Below, piece by piece: positions 9,610 to 19,113 of a stretch of 33,957 nt of DNA. The first letter of the stretch is position 1. Each line of letters starts with the position of its first letter. Source of the stretch: Perkinsus olseni (taxonomy: Eukaryota; Perkinsozoa; Perkinsida; Perkinsidae); assembly GCA_013115135.1 (NCBI GenBank), contig JABANP010000543.1:1-33957 (forward strand), written 5' to 3'. A program made the translations under genes and the position numbers. The notes under the pieces were generated by a model that searched no databases, was not told the DNA's origin, and saw only the letters and a program-made list of their open reading frames with translations.

Positions 9610-10938
9610 TTATATCATGAGGGCCATCTCGGCCTTATCGAGTTCCGGGTGGTCGTTGTTCCAAGCATCATCGGCATCATAACGGATATAGGTGGAGAAG
9701 TCACCATAGGTGGGGTCCATGATGGAGGTGTAGATGGTGTGATTGGTAGAGACTCCATTCAAGAATGAACAGTCCATAACAACATCCCAAGTAGACTTCA
9801 AATCATTAGTCTTACCATGCTCCTTCACACAATTCTCGGCAACAGTACGCCTCGGGTCAGCAATTGGATCAGCTTCCCAATGATCGTAGTTAGTCTGCAC
9901 CAAATACCAGTTATTGGCTTCACTGTAGTCACCACTCTGATTATTCAGGTATAGCGGCTCATGCTTGACGCCGTTCTGATCGACAGCCAAACCATCCTCG
10001 TCACGACTCACAACAGCTGCTTGGAACTTTCCACCAGCTCCGGCCATTGATAGATACGCTGGAATACTCATGGGGCGCTTGCTGAGGAACTCCACGGCAG
10101 GTTCGATATCGATGATACCGTGCTCGAAGATCATATCGTCGTACGTCTGAAGTGCTGGCGCTCTTCCTTCTTCAATATACTCGAAGATATCCTGTTTGGT
10201 CGGAGTATCCCGGTAAGTGGGATAATACCTGTAGTTAGCCTGCATCGAGAGATGACCAGGAATGTCGATGGTGACGAACGAAGCTGCTATCCAGTAGAAA
10301 CCAGAAGCCTTGAAATCAGGTACACCATTCGAGTTGTTGATGACATCGAAGTTGAGTGTCACAGGCCTGGCGTATGGTGTATACACCGGAGGGCGGTCCA
10401 TGTTACGACCCTGGACGACATTGCCTTCACTATCAGCGACCAGAAGGGCGGTACACTCATTGTTGTCCTCTACAGTAGTCGCTGAAGAAGGGTACTCGAT
10501 GTGTTCCATCTCAATCGCATACATCCAAGCGGAGAGGTAAGGGTAGCTGACGTAGTGACCTTGAGCAGCGAACTCCTCCGATATGCCTCTTAGTTCACGA
10601 GCCTGCATTGGGTAGAACTTATCAGCAGCATCAGCCAGGGTCTCATAGTCCTTGTCTCGGAGCTTCTCTTTTCCAAAGACTGAGGCGTTGAACTCGCGGA
10701 AAAGAGGCTCGAAACTATCCTCGTAGGCATGCTCCTTGAGGACAACTCTCACTGCTGGCTTGAAATGCTCTTCAGGAGCGAGTGACATATCAATGGTCAC
10801 CGTGGGAGGCTGCGGAGGTAACTGTCCATCGCCCACATCAGCGGGAACAACAGACATAACTCCGCGGGGGGCACTGCCCAACAGAAATAGCACAGAGCTC
10901 GCGATGAGGGTACAAGTTGACTTCTTGGTGAATGTCAT
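9610..10938 (-). CDS. C2: secreted acid ceramidase/NAAA-like amidase (442 aa)
   Basis: Second copy, with Cys162, Arg178, Asp181, Asn350 and Arg363/364 all kept. Substitutions from C1 include C288R (SKRPMS), D303G (GGKFQ), A65V, Q94R and S9C in the signal peptide. The frame stays open upstream for another 122 codons to 11304, but that stretch lies before the signal peptide. In C1 the corresponding upstream frame is closed, so I place the start at the Met before FTKK, giving the same 442 aa as C1 and C3. Confidence 0.88.
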   Translation of the reverse strand: MTFTKKSTCTLIASSVLFLLGSAPRGVMSVVPADVGDGQLPPQPPTVTIDMSLAPEEHFKPAVRVVLKEHAYEDSFEPLFREFNASVFGKEKLRDKDYETLADAADKFYPMQARELRGISEEFAAQGHYVSYPYLSAWMYAIEMEHIEYPSSATTVEDNNECTALLVADSEGNVVQGRNMDRPPVYTPYARPVTLNFDVINNSNGVPDFKASGFYWIAASFVTIDIPGHLSMQANYRYYPTYRDTPTKQDIFEYIEEGRAPALQTYDDMIFEHGIIDIEPAVEFLSKRPMSIPAYLSMAGAGGKFQAAVVSRDEDGLAVDQNGVKHEPLYLNNQSGDYSEANNWYLVQTNYDHWEADPIADPRRTVAENCVKEHGKTNDLKSTWDVVMDCSFLNGVSTNHTIYTSIMDPTYGDFSTYIRYDADDAWNNDHPELDKAEMALMI

Positions 10939-11742
10939 TGGGAACAGAAAAAATGATCTACTGCAAGCAACACTCAATGGCTCGAATCGGCAGCAACGGA
11001 TGTAACCGTACCTGATTGAATACCCGCTTAGCCGACCGAAAGAGGGCGCAGCGTGGCGGCTGTAATAACAGCTTATATGACACACTCCACACAGTTTCGT
11101 GCTGAGAGTGTCCCTTCCAGCCAAGATGAAGGTTTGCCTTTGTTGGCCCTTGACAGCCCCCCTATGAGGGGACTTCTTTCTCACAAATGCCCAAATTCGG
11201 CGTCCGCCCAACAGGGTAGGGACGGAGTGTCCCAAATGGCTAGCAGCTAGCGTAAGGTAGCATAGACCTTCCATATCTTCTGGTGTCAAGCCATCAACCG
11301 GCATTTTCGGTGTCGTGATGCTTCCCTGCGGGTCGCGCCGTTGAACCGAACGGCTTTAGGAGCCCATCTCGCCCTCCACTCATAAACCGAGGTTCCGAAG
11401 AGCTTTTTCTGGACTACTCGAGCATCATAGTTACTAGTGTTAGTCAATGCGAAACACGCTGACATGCAGAGATGACGAGAAGATGTTTTCTTCTCGAGTT
11501 TCTCTCTCCCCACGTCTCTGAAGCCAGAGGTTTTTATGTTGTGGTCGAACTAACCCGAACAGACTTCTGGTTCAAATCTTAGTGGAAGCATTTTTACGTG
11601 CGGCTTGATTCCACTAGTTACCGCTCACACATATGAAGCAGCCATCGAAATGATAGTTCACCTGGAGAAGGATGAGATTCATTACTCTCGAATACATGCG
11701 AACCGGTAGTACCGGTCCGGTACTCGTAGTTGCCTCGTCAAA
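10939..11742. other. C-D divergent spacer, unit 2, with about 415-nt extra segment
   Basis: The spacer matches unit 1 up to CCCTTCC (about 11,118), then holds about 415 nt absent from units 1 and 3, then rejoins at TGTTGTGGTCGAAC (about 11,539). Unit 4 carries about the first 190 nt of the same segment (about 22,847-23,030). On the minus strand this part keeps a protein-like frame in both units (see findings). No complete gene is supported. Confidence 0.5.
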
Positions 11743-12728
11743 ATGAAGCTGTTACCTGCATGGGCGGCGTTCCTCCTCGAGTGGTCCGAAGCTTCAACTC
11801 TGACGGCAGTTGTGGCTGATCACACCACATACAACCGCTCTAAAGGGTCGCTGCCGGGGCCCAGGCAACATGCTCGCTGTTACTTCGACTCGGTTTGGAG
11901 TGTAAACGACAATCTCATTATGAAGGTGCGAAGGGGATGCCTTCTCTGTCGAGCCACTTGGAAACGCGGAGGATTAAATCTCGGGGAACTACTCCTTTAC
12001 GTTTTGGCTATCACCTTCTTGAATGCTGTCGGAGCGATGTTTCGCCTCATCACCATGTTCCTAGCTGCGAGTGTTCCACGTGTGTAGCGCTTCCGTGGTA
12101 GGCGGAAGAGGCAGGGATGGGTACGCTGTTCGTAACACATCCGCATCCTCTGAACCACACCTCATCAGTCTTGATAGACTGTACGATTCTCGGCCTTGGA
12201 AGTAAGACCTATATTCCCCTGCAGCACTCTACTTGTGCGGCCATCACAGGTTCCAATCCCGAGTGCAAGAGATGCAAGGAGTACGCTGTGTGTCAGTACT
12301 GCCAATGCATTGCGGGTATGTTCTTTTGGGAAATTCTCGTATGGAAATTCGATACGATACCAACAGGCAGCCATCCGCCGCTCATTCAGAAGTTGTCAAT
12401 ACTTATATCTACACATTTTGCTCAGAGAGCGGCCAGGATGAAGATATTTGTTGTTCGCTTAATCCTTGGACAGCGGGAGGTATCGACAACTCCAGTGGAA
12501 TGAATTGGCCATATTGCACCGGAGAAAAGCTTGTGAGCCCCGGTTTAAATCATGGGTGGTTCAGACTCTCTCGCGTTCTCTCAGGTATACTCTCCTGAGA
12601 CCAACACAATGAGCATGTGTCCCTTCAACTATGAGATGTACCCGTTTGGTCGGAGTCCTCGTCGTGGCTTGAGTGGCATGCCTCTTGCTATGTCTATTGC
12701 CGTCGCGATTGTGCCCTCGGTGATGTGA
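11743..12728 (+). CDS. D2: cysteine-rich secreted protein with GPI-like tail, five exons (199 aa)
   Basis: Exons 11743-11925, 12102-12201, 12250-12315, 12426-12532 and 12585-12728 have the same lengths as in D1 (183, 100, 66, 107, 144 nt) and splice into one open frame. The donors are GTGCGA, GTAAGA, GTATGT and GTGAGC; every acceptor ends in AG. Signal peptide, cysteine block and hydrophobic tail are kept; a C-to-Q/R type change occurs beside the block (CQYCQC). Here intron 1 is open for some distance in the exon-1 frame (to 12087), so a retained-intron product of 114 aa with a hydrophobic segment is possible. Confidence 0.65.
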
Positions 12729-12936
12729 GATTGTAGCGGTTTGTGTTGGCCTATTTGCTAAACGCGCACGCGTACAAGCACAAGTGATGTGCAGAGAGTG
12801 CAATAAAGCCAACGCTTCCATTAGGCACTCGACTGCTCGTGTGAGGGAAGATCGCTAACCCCTTGATCAGAGGGTCGAAGCCCCTACATGTCGCCGTATT
12901 CTGTTTCTCCGATCTTGAGTAGTTACTTATTTATGA

Positions 12937-13848
12937 ATGCCCCGCGACACGTTGAATCTTGTCACAGATATCACGTTCGTACGCCGGCGTGTGTCTACCC
13001 TGCCCTACGCTGGGGATGAGATGGCTCGGGAGATCATGGAGCTTCTCGGCAGGCGTCGACCAGTTGGTCTTTCTCATGCCGTTGGTGCTAGATGCCACCA
13101 GTGCTGTGCGACGAGCTGGTGGAGCCATCACGTCAGCGCATCTAAACGCTTCACTCTGGATACCGTGAGAAAGCGATGCTACAGGCTGGGCGACCATCAT
13201 GAGATACTGGAGAAGGACGAGCACAGTGGCTGGGTCGTTCTCGACGGCACTTTGTCGGACCCGTCGGTCTCCTTGTGGAGCGAGATTACGTATCATCGTG
13301 ATAAGTTGTATCTTCGCGACATACGGTATGCCGACTACCAGTTCCACCCTAGGGACTTGTCGGTGTGGGAGGTCGATCCGGTTACCTGCGAAAGGGTACT
13401 GGAAATCAAGACTGAATCTGAGGTCACCTGCTTCGACGTCTTCTCTCGAGATGAGAACCTTCTAGTGGCGTACATATCGCCCATTCACCCAGCGGAGCTC
13501 CGAGTTGACTATCATTCGCTCAGTCAAGCAGATCGTAGTAAACGAAGACTGATGGACGAGTACATAGCGCGTTGTTTCCACGTCCCGATGTTCACCGAAG
13601 CGGTGCGCTTTCTCCGCGAGGACCTAATTTGTGTGGGACATTCTGATGGCTGTCAGTTGGGTATTACCCTAGTCGACGTGGCGCTCGACGGCCCGGGCGA
13701 GATTCTGAGTACGGTGAATCTTGACTGCAATCCGGGTGGATTCATCTCGAGCATCGAGATAAATCCTTGTGGTCACGTTGTGTGCCTGGGGGTCAGCTCC
13801 CCTTCTAAGGAACCTTCGCCAGGCCGAGAAGTTGCCGTAGTGTATTAG
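12937..13848 (+). CDS. A3: A-family hypothetical protein, intact (303 aa)
   Basis: The only open copy of A. Residues 1-10 MPRDTLNLVT, then RRRPV at about 39-43, then the cluster C53-H-Q-C56-C57-x3-W61-W62-x-H64-H65, then LDTV at 75-78. B keeps the same spacing, so A and B derive from an old duplication. The rest is rich in beta-strand-like blocks (VTCFDVFSRDENLLVAY; SIEINPCGHVVCLG), weakly like propeller blades. No signal peptide or membrane segment. I do not recognise the family. It follows D by 208 nt, the same as in the other units. Confidence 0.75.
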   Translation: MPRDTLNLVTDITFVRRRVSTLPYAGDEMAREIMELLGRRRPVGLSHAVGARCHQCCATSWWSHHVSASKRFTLDTVRKRCYRLGDHHEILEKDEHSGWVVLDGTLSDPSVSLWSEITYHRDKLYLRDIRYADYQFHPRDLSVWEVDPVTCERVLEIKTESEVTCFDVFSRDENLLVAYISPIHPAELRVDYHSLSQADRSKRRLMDEYIARCFHVPMFTEAVRFLREDLICVGHSDGCQLGITLVDVALDGPGEILSTVNLDCNPGGFISSIEINPCGHVVCLGVSSPSKEPSPGREVAVVY

Positions 13849-14314
13849 CCTCTCGTCTTAGTGCTTGTTTGATGGCACCACCCAGTCCCCTATGCATGTT
13901 CATTATCGTCATCACAGTGCAGGTGTATCCTGAAATGGTGCTGCATATGTTTGTCACCAACTATTCATGTCTGTTGCGTTAGAGAGTTGGTGCTATGAAC
14001 ACAGTGAATGGACCGCGTCGAATGGTCGCGCATGCCAGCATCTGTTCCGGAAAGAATAAAATCTCTTTCGCTATTATAGCACTGTGTTATTATCAATAAA
14101 CTCAATATTATTATCATTATTAATATCAATATTAACACAATATTTCGAGCACTGCGCGCTCGATATTATCGTCCCCGCATGTAGCTGTATGTATCACAGG
14201 CCGATCTTCGCATTAGACCACTCGAGCTTATCTGATCCCGAAAGATCTTCTTCGACATAAGAGAGTTCATGTTGCAGTTTCTTATCAACCTCCAACTTTG
14301 GGAAGGTCAGTTTT

Positions 14315-15139
14315 ATGCCACAAGGGTCCTTCAATCTAGTAGTGGATCTCCTGGCTATACATACTAAGTTCCAAGGCATACGCCATGTACCTCACAGCTG
14401 CCTGAAGGCAACACTTGAGTTCATGGGCCAACGGCAACCTGTGCATCTGCGTCGACATGACCACGCACGGTGCCGAGAGTGCTGTAGGGGTAGCTGGTGG
14501 CATGAGCACGTGAATTGCCGTCGCGAGGCCGCTTTGGACACGGTGCTGCACATTTTATACGAGCTCTCCGACTCCTGGCAAGTTGTGGAGAATAAAAACG
14601 GCAAGTTCAAGCAGACTGGTGTTAGTCTCGCTGATCTCCCTGGCGAGCCTTCGAACGAGATCGAGTGTCGCGGCGGGCGAATATACGGTGCCGTGGAGAA
14701 CGAGCGTATTATTGTATACAGTTCTTCGACGGGGAAGTGGTCGACGCAGGCGATGACGAAGGATGCCCCTTCATCGTTTGATGTATGTCCATTGGGCCCC
14801 CACGACTGCCGGATTGCTTACTCCGATAACTTCAAGCCGTGGCAAGTGAGCATCATCTATGAGGACGGCAACGAGCGGAAACTAGCTGACTTCACTAACA
14901 ACAAGCACGTGGCCTTCGTGACGCCCGACGTGATACTTGCTGATGATACGCATGGCGATAGTACGGTTTGTCTCAGCCTGCTCGATATTCGTGTCGGAGC
15001 AACGGCCGAGCCTTTGGCTCAAGTCAACTTCGGCATCAACCCCGGCGACTGCCTACAGGGTGTTGAAGTGAGCCCTTGCGGACACGTTGTTTACGTCGAG
15101 ACTCTCGCGACGTCTCGACTGATCACGGTTATCTACTGA
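14315..15139 (+). CDS. B3: hypothetical protein, paralogue of A (274 aa)
   Basis: Third open copy. Nearly identical to B2 (for example HILYEL for HISYEL), with the same spacing to A and C and the same Cys/Trp motif. Function unknown; features as for B1. Confidence 0.75.
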   Translation: MPQGSFNLVVDLLAIHTKFQGIRHVPHSCLKATLEFMGQRQPVHLRRHDHARCRECCRGSWWHEHVNCRREAALDTVLHILYELSDSWQVVENKNGKFKQTGVSLADLPGEPSNEIECRGGRIYGAVENERIIVYSSSTGKWSTQAMTKDAPSSFDVCPLGPHDCRIAYSDNFKPWQVSIIYEDGNERKLADFTNNKHVAFVTPDVILADDTHGDSTVCLSLLDIRVGATAEPLAQVNFGINPGDCLQGVEVSPCGHVVYVETLATSRLITVIY

Positions 15140-15764
15140 AAGAGGAGCGCATACTGTTGTGGTTGAACTATAAAGAAAGCTGCTGATGTTACACTATTGT
15201 ATAACACATTTATAAATACTATCGACGTGTTGTTTTGCCTTCAACTGTCTGTGAATATGGTTTCACGGGCAGTTCCGATGGAGCCTTGGTGTGAGATATG
15301 CGCTCTTGTGCCAGCAATTTCATTTCAGTGCTCTGTTGGGCTTGTGTTAGTTGAGGTCTCCCAGTTCAGTCCTTTCTCAGGTATTTGATAATCTGAGTAC
15401 GTATTTGTTTTATCAGAGGGGCGAACGTCTCTGACAAGTTGCCCGTCTCGTCAAACACGCGACAACGTAGCTCATAATATGAGTGATGTTCGCGGCAGGC
15501 GAGGCAAGTTGTGTTCCGTCTGCCATTGCGCGGCTCATTTAACAGGACTATCGAAAACTCAACAGCTCACACTATCATAAAAACACTGGCACAAAGCAGT
15601 GCTTCAGTACATTCTCTGTCTGATGGTTGATGAAGTGACAGAGAATCGGGTATTTTAATAGGTGTAGGAAGGTAAGTTTCAAAGGCGATACGATAAAGGA
15701 CGACAACAGTCGTCTTAGACACGACAATAGACGACAACAGTCATCCCAGAAAGTCGTCAAACGA
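15140..15764. other. B-C convergent spacer, unit 3
   Basis: Like 3260-3891, with GACGAC-type hairpins at about 15,697-15,757 next to the C3 stop. No gene supported. Confidence 0.35.
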
Positions 15765-17093
15765 TTATATCATGAGTGCCATCTCGGCCTTATCGAGTTC
15801 CGGGTGGTCGTTGTTCCAAGCGTCATCGGCATCATAACGGATATAGGTGGAGAAGTCACCATAGGTGGGGTCCATGATGGAGGTGTAGATGGTGTGATTG
15901 GTAGAGACTCCATTCAAGAATGAACAGTCCATAACAACATCCCAAGTAGACTTCAAATCATTAGTCTTACCATGCTCCTTCACACAATTCTCGGCAACAG
16001 TACGCCTCGGGTCAGCAATTGGATCAGCTTCCCAATGATCGTAGTTAGTCTGCACCAAATACCAGTTATTGGCTTCACTGTAGTCACCACTCTGATTATT
16101 CAGGTATAGAGGCTCATGCTTGACGCCGTTCTGATCGACAGCCAAACCATCCTCATCACGACTCACAACAGCTGCTTGGAACTTGTCACCAGCTCCAGCC
16201 ATTGATAGATACGCTGGAATACTCATGGGGCACTTGCTGAGGAACTCCACGGCGGGTTCGATATCGATGATACCGTGCTCGAAGATCATGTCGTCGTACG
16301 TCTGAAGTGCTGGCGCTCTTCCTTCTTCAATATACTCGAAGATATCCTGTTTGGTCGGAGTATCCCGGTAAGTGGGATAATACCTGTAGTTAGCCTGCAT
16401 CGAGAGATGACCAGGAATGTCGATGGTGACGAACGAAGCTGCTATCCAGTAGAAACCAGAAGCCTTGAAATCAGGTACACCATTCGAGTTGTTGATGACA
16501 TCGAAGTTGAGTGTCACAGGCCTGGCGTATGGTGTATACACCGGAGGGCGGTCCATGTTACGACCCTGGACGACATTGCCTTCACTATCAGCGACCAGAA
16601 GGGCGGTACACTCATTGTTGTCCTCCACAGTAGTCGCTGAAGAAGGGTACTCAATGTGTTCCATCTCAATCGCATACATCCAAGCGGAGAGGTAAGGGTA
16701 GCTGACGTAGTGACCTTGAGCAGCGAACTCCTCCGATATGCCCCTTAGTTCACGAGCCTGCATGGGGTAGAACTTATCAGCAGCATCAGCCAGGGTCTCA
16801 TAGTCCTTGTCTTGGAGCTTCTCTTTTCCAAACACTGAGGCGTTGAACTCGCGGAAGAGAGGCTCGAAACTATCCTCGTAGGCATGCTCCTTGAGGACAG
16901 CTCTCACTGCTGGCTTGAAATGCTCTTCGGGAGCGAGTGACATATCAATGGTCACCGTGGGAGGCTGCGGAGGTAACTGTCCATCGCCTACATCAGCCGG
17001 AACAACAGACATAACTCCGCGGGGGGCACTGCTCAACAGAAATAGCAAAGAGCTTGCGATAAGGGTGGAAGTTGACTTCTTGGTGAATGTCAT
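15765..17093 (-). CDS. C3: secreted acid ceramidase/NAAA-like amidase (442 aa)
   Basis: Third full copy, with all catalytic positions kept (Cys162, Arg178, Asp181, Asn350, Arg363/364). Differences from C1 are few: S for G at residue 21 in the signal peptide, E249Q, and a D near the C-terminus. The open frame extends 13 codons upstream to 17132, but the Met at 17093 begins a good signal peptide and gives the common length. Confidence 0.9.
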   Translation of the reverse strand: MTFTKKSTSTLIASSLLFLLSSAPRGVMSVVPADVGDGQLPPQPPTVTIDMSLAPEEHFKPAVRAVLKEHAYEDSFEPLFREFNASVFGKEKLQDKDYETLADAADKFYPMQARELRGISEEFAAQGHYVSYPYLSAWMYAIEMEHIEYPSSATTVEDNNECTALLVADSEGNVVQGRNMDRPPVYTPYARPVTLNFDVINNSNGVPDFKASGFYWIAASFVTIDIPGHLSMQANYRYYPTYRDTPTKQDIFEYIEEGRAPALQTYDDMIFEHGIIDIEPAVEFLSKCPMSIPAYLSMAGAGDKFQAAVVSRDEDGLAVDQNGVKHEPLYLNNQSGDYSEANNWYLVQTNYDHWEADPIADPRRTVAENCVKEHGKTNDLKSTWDVVMDCSFLNGVSTNHTIYTSIMDPTYGDFSTYIRYDADDAWNNDHPELDKAEMALMI

Positions 17094-17483
17094 TGGGAAC
17101 AGAAAAATTGATCTACTGCAAGCAACACTCAATTGCTCGAATCGGCAGCAACGGATGTAACCGTAACTGATTGAATACCCGCTTAGCCGACCGAAAGAGG
17201 GCGCAGCGTGGCGGCTGTAATATCAGCTTATATGACACACTCCACACAGTTTCGTGCAGAGAGTGTCCCTTCCTGTTGTGGTCGAACTAACCCGAACAGA
17301 CTTCTGGTTCAAATCTTAGTGGAAGCATTTTTACGTGCGGCTTGTGTCTACTAGTTACCGCTCACACATATGAAGCAGCCATCGAAATGATAGCGAGTTC
17401 ACCTGAAGAAGGATGAGATTCATTACTCTCGAATACATGCGAACCGGTAGTACCGGTGCGGTACTCGTAGTTGCCTCGTCAAA
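17094..17483. other. C-D divergent spacer, unit 3
   Basis: A 390-nt candidate bidirectional promoter between C3 and D3, lacking the extra segment. A GTAGTACCGGT...CCGGTACTCGTAG block about 40 nt before D is shared with units 2 and 4 and contains an imperfect inverted repeat around ACCGGT. Confidence 0.4.
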
Positions 17484-18378
17484 ATGAAGCTGTTACCTGC
17501 ATGGGCGGCGTTCCTCCTCGAGTGGTCCGAAGCTTCAACTCTGACGGCAGTTGTGGCTGATCACACCACATACAACCGCTCTAAAGGGTCGCTGCCGGGG
17601 CCCAGGCAACATGCTTGCTGTTACTTCGACTCGGTTTGGAGTCTGAACGACAACCTCGTTATGAAGGTGCGAAGGGGATGCCTTCTCTGTCGAGCCACTC
17701 GGAAACGCGGAGGATTAAATCTCGGGGAACTACTCCTTTACGTTTTGGCAATCACCTTCTTGAATGCTGTCGGAGCGATATTTCGCCTCATCACCATGTT
17801 CCTAGCTGCGGGTGTTCCTTGTGTGTATCGCTTCCGTGGTAGGCGGAAGAGGCAGGGACGGGTACGCTGTTCGTAACACATCCACATCCTCTGAACCACA
17901 CCTCATCAGTCTTGATAGACTGTACGATTCTCGGCCTTGGAAGTGAGACCTATATTCCCCTGCAGCACTCTACTTGTGCGGCCATCACAGGTTCCAATTC
18001 CGAGTGCAAGAGATGCAAGGAGCTCGCTGTGTGTCAGTACTGCCAATGAGAAGTTCTCAATACTCATCTCAGCACGTCTTGTCCGGAGAGCGGCCAGGAT
18101 GAAGATATTTGTTGTTCACTCAACCCTTGGACAGCTGGGGGTATCGACAACTCCAGTGAGATAAATTGGCCTTATTGCACCGGAGAAAAGCTTGTGAGCC
18201 GCGGTTTACTTTGTGAGTGGTTCAGACTCTCTCTAATACCCCTCAGGTTTACTCTCCTGAGACCAACACAATGAGCATGTGCCCTTTCAACTATGAGATG
18301 TATCCATTTGGTCGGAGAATAAGTGGCATTCCTCTTGCTATGTTTATTGCCGTCACGATTGTGCCCTCCGTGGTGTGA
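17484..18378 (+). pseudogene. D3: cysteine-rich secreted protein gene with internal deletion
   Basis: Exon 1 (17484-17666), exon 2 (17843-17942) and the start of exon 3 (from 17991) match D1. A deletion then removes the end of exon 3, its donor and most of intron 3. The frame meets TGA at 18047-18049, right after CQYCQ. Exon 4-like and exon 5-like sequences remain further on, the latter with a shortened tail, ending in TGA near 18378. Spliced as in D1 the product would lose the last five of its cysteines and the GPI-type tail. The exon-1 frame also runs through intron 1 to 17876 (130 aa) with a transmembrane-like stretch. It lies next to the breakpoint where A and B are missing. Confidence 0.6.
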
Positions 18379-18395
18379 GGCTGTAGCGGCTTGTG

Positions 18396-18860
18396 TTACC
18401 AGTGATTTGTGTTCCAGTGACAAAACACCCACTTGTGAGGAACACAAACAGTGATTTGACGGAAAGACGTTTCGACTAACAACTGCTTGTAGACGGGAGA
18501 ATCCGTGAGCTTTCCGCCGAGGCGAAAAATTGCCAACTCGTCATGATCACGAGTAGCGATGGCCCCCTGAGCGTTACACCAGCGAGAAAGGTCTCGCAAA
18601 GGAGCACTCGGATCCCAGGTACTGATCCAATCTATGTGATGAGACCCATACCTGATGATGAGCATGGAGGCTAATGCTCGCTACAGCGCCCACGATCTCA
18701 ACAACCACATGTGGATCGCTGATAGTGCTGGACTGAAGCCCCTACGCTTGTTACTCATCGCGATCAAGTACGAGGGCTATCATGCAACGGCTTAGTGAGT
18801 CCTACTTGGCTAAATCAGTTCGAGCAGTCGACGGGTCCTACCCGAATGCCAGTGGCGAAG
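18396..18860 (-). pseudogene. SPRY-like fragments, minus strand
   Basis: An 89-codon frame (18396-18665) contains GAIATRDHDELAIFRLGGKL, which matches the shape of the SPRY/B30.2 'GD-I-x-LxxDxDxxxLxFxxNG' strand. A second piece near 18,740 reads LVLDRDE followed by stops, then PHVVVEIVGAVAS. The same LVLD-x-DEL...HPHV pattern recurs at 26.1 and 30.1 kb. Stops and frame changes make these remnants, not an intact gene. The SPRY assignment is inferred from pattern only. Confidence 0.3.
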
Positions 18861-19113
18861 CTGCCACAACCTACCCTATATCCTGTACTCCCTTATATTC
18901 TTCCTGTACACTTTGAGTACACTTGAACGCAACAATTGGGGAGCAGCACACGACATCACAAGGCGACTCACCGATGATAAAGCGGCTTGATTAAATAATA
19001 AGCAATATAATTGATAAAATAATGAGGCTTGATAAATAATGAGCGGGGAGCTCATCCGGTCGTAATGGCGGACCCATGCGCTTCTGTATGGGTTTGCCAA
19101 CTCTCAGTTAGCA
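18861..19113. repeat. F-block 3' flank repeat
   Basis: A conserved tract containing ACCCTATATCCTGTACT, CTTTGAGTACACTTGAACGC and CACACGACATCAC, followed by repeated CTTGATAAATAATGAG strings. It recurs at about 26,250-26,507, 30,185-30,469 and 32,990-33,189, always downstream of an F gene stop. No coding frame is conserved; probably the F 3' UTR and flank. Confidence 0.5.

Larger units (their letters stand above)
5596..11742 (+). repeat. Tandem cassette unit 2 (D-A-B-C)
   Basis: About 6.15 kb, one period of the array measured from D start to D start. Coding parts are nearly identical to units 1 and 3. It is about 415 nt longer than unit 3 because of extra sequence in the C-D spacer (about 11,118-11,535). 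Unit 1 (1-5595) is cut at the window edge. Head-to-tail order on the same strand points to unequal crossing over. Confidence 0.9.
11743..17483 (+). repeat. Tandem cassette unit 3 (D-A-B-C), all genes open
   Basis: About 5.74 kb. It is the only unit in the window in which D, A, B and C all read as intact genes. It lacks the extra C-D spacer segment found in unit 2. Confidence 0.9.

Noticed and set aside
10939..11304. In-frame 122-codon extension of C2 upstream (564-aa reading)
   Set aside because: It lies before a clear signal peptide and the matching frame is closed in C1. Equal 442-aa length across copies favours the internal Met.
5596..11742. Reading the cassette as a transposon
   Set aside because: No terminal inverted repeats, transposase or reverse transcriptase; units are strictly tandem head-to-tail, which fits unequal crossing over.
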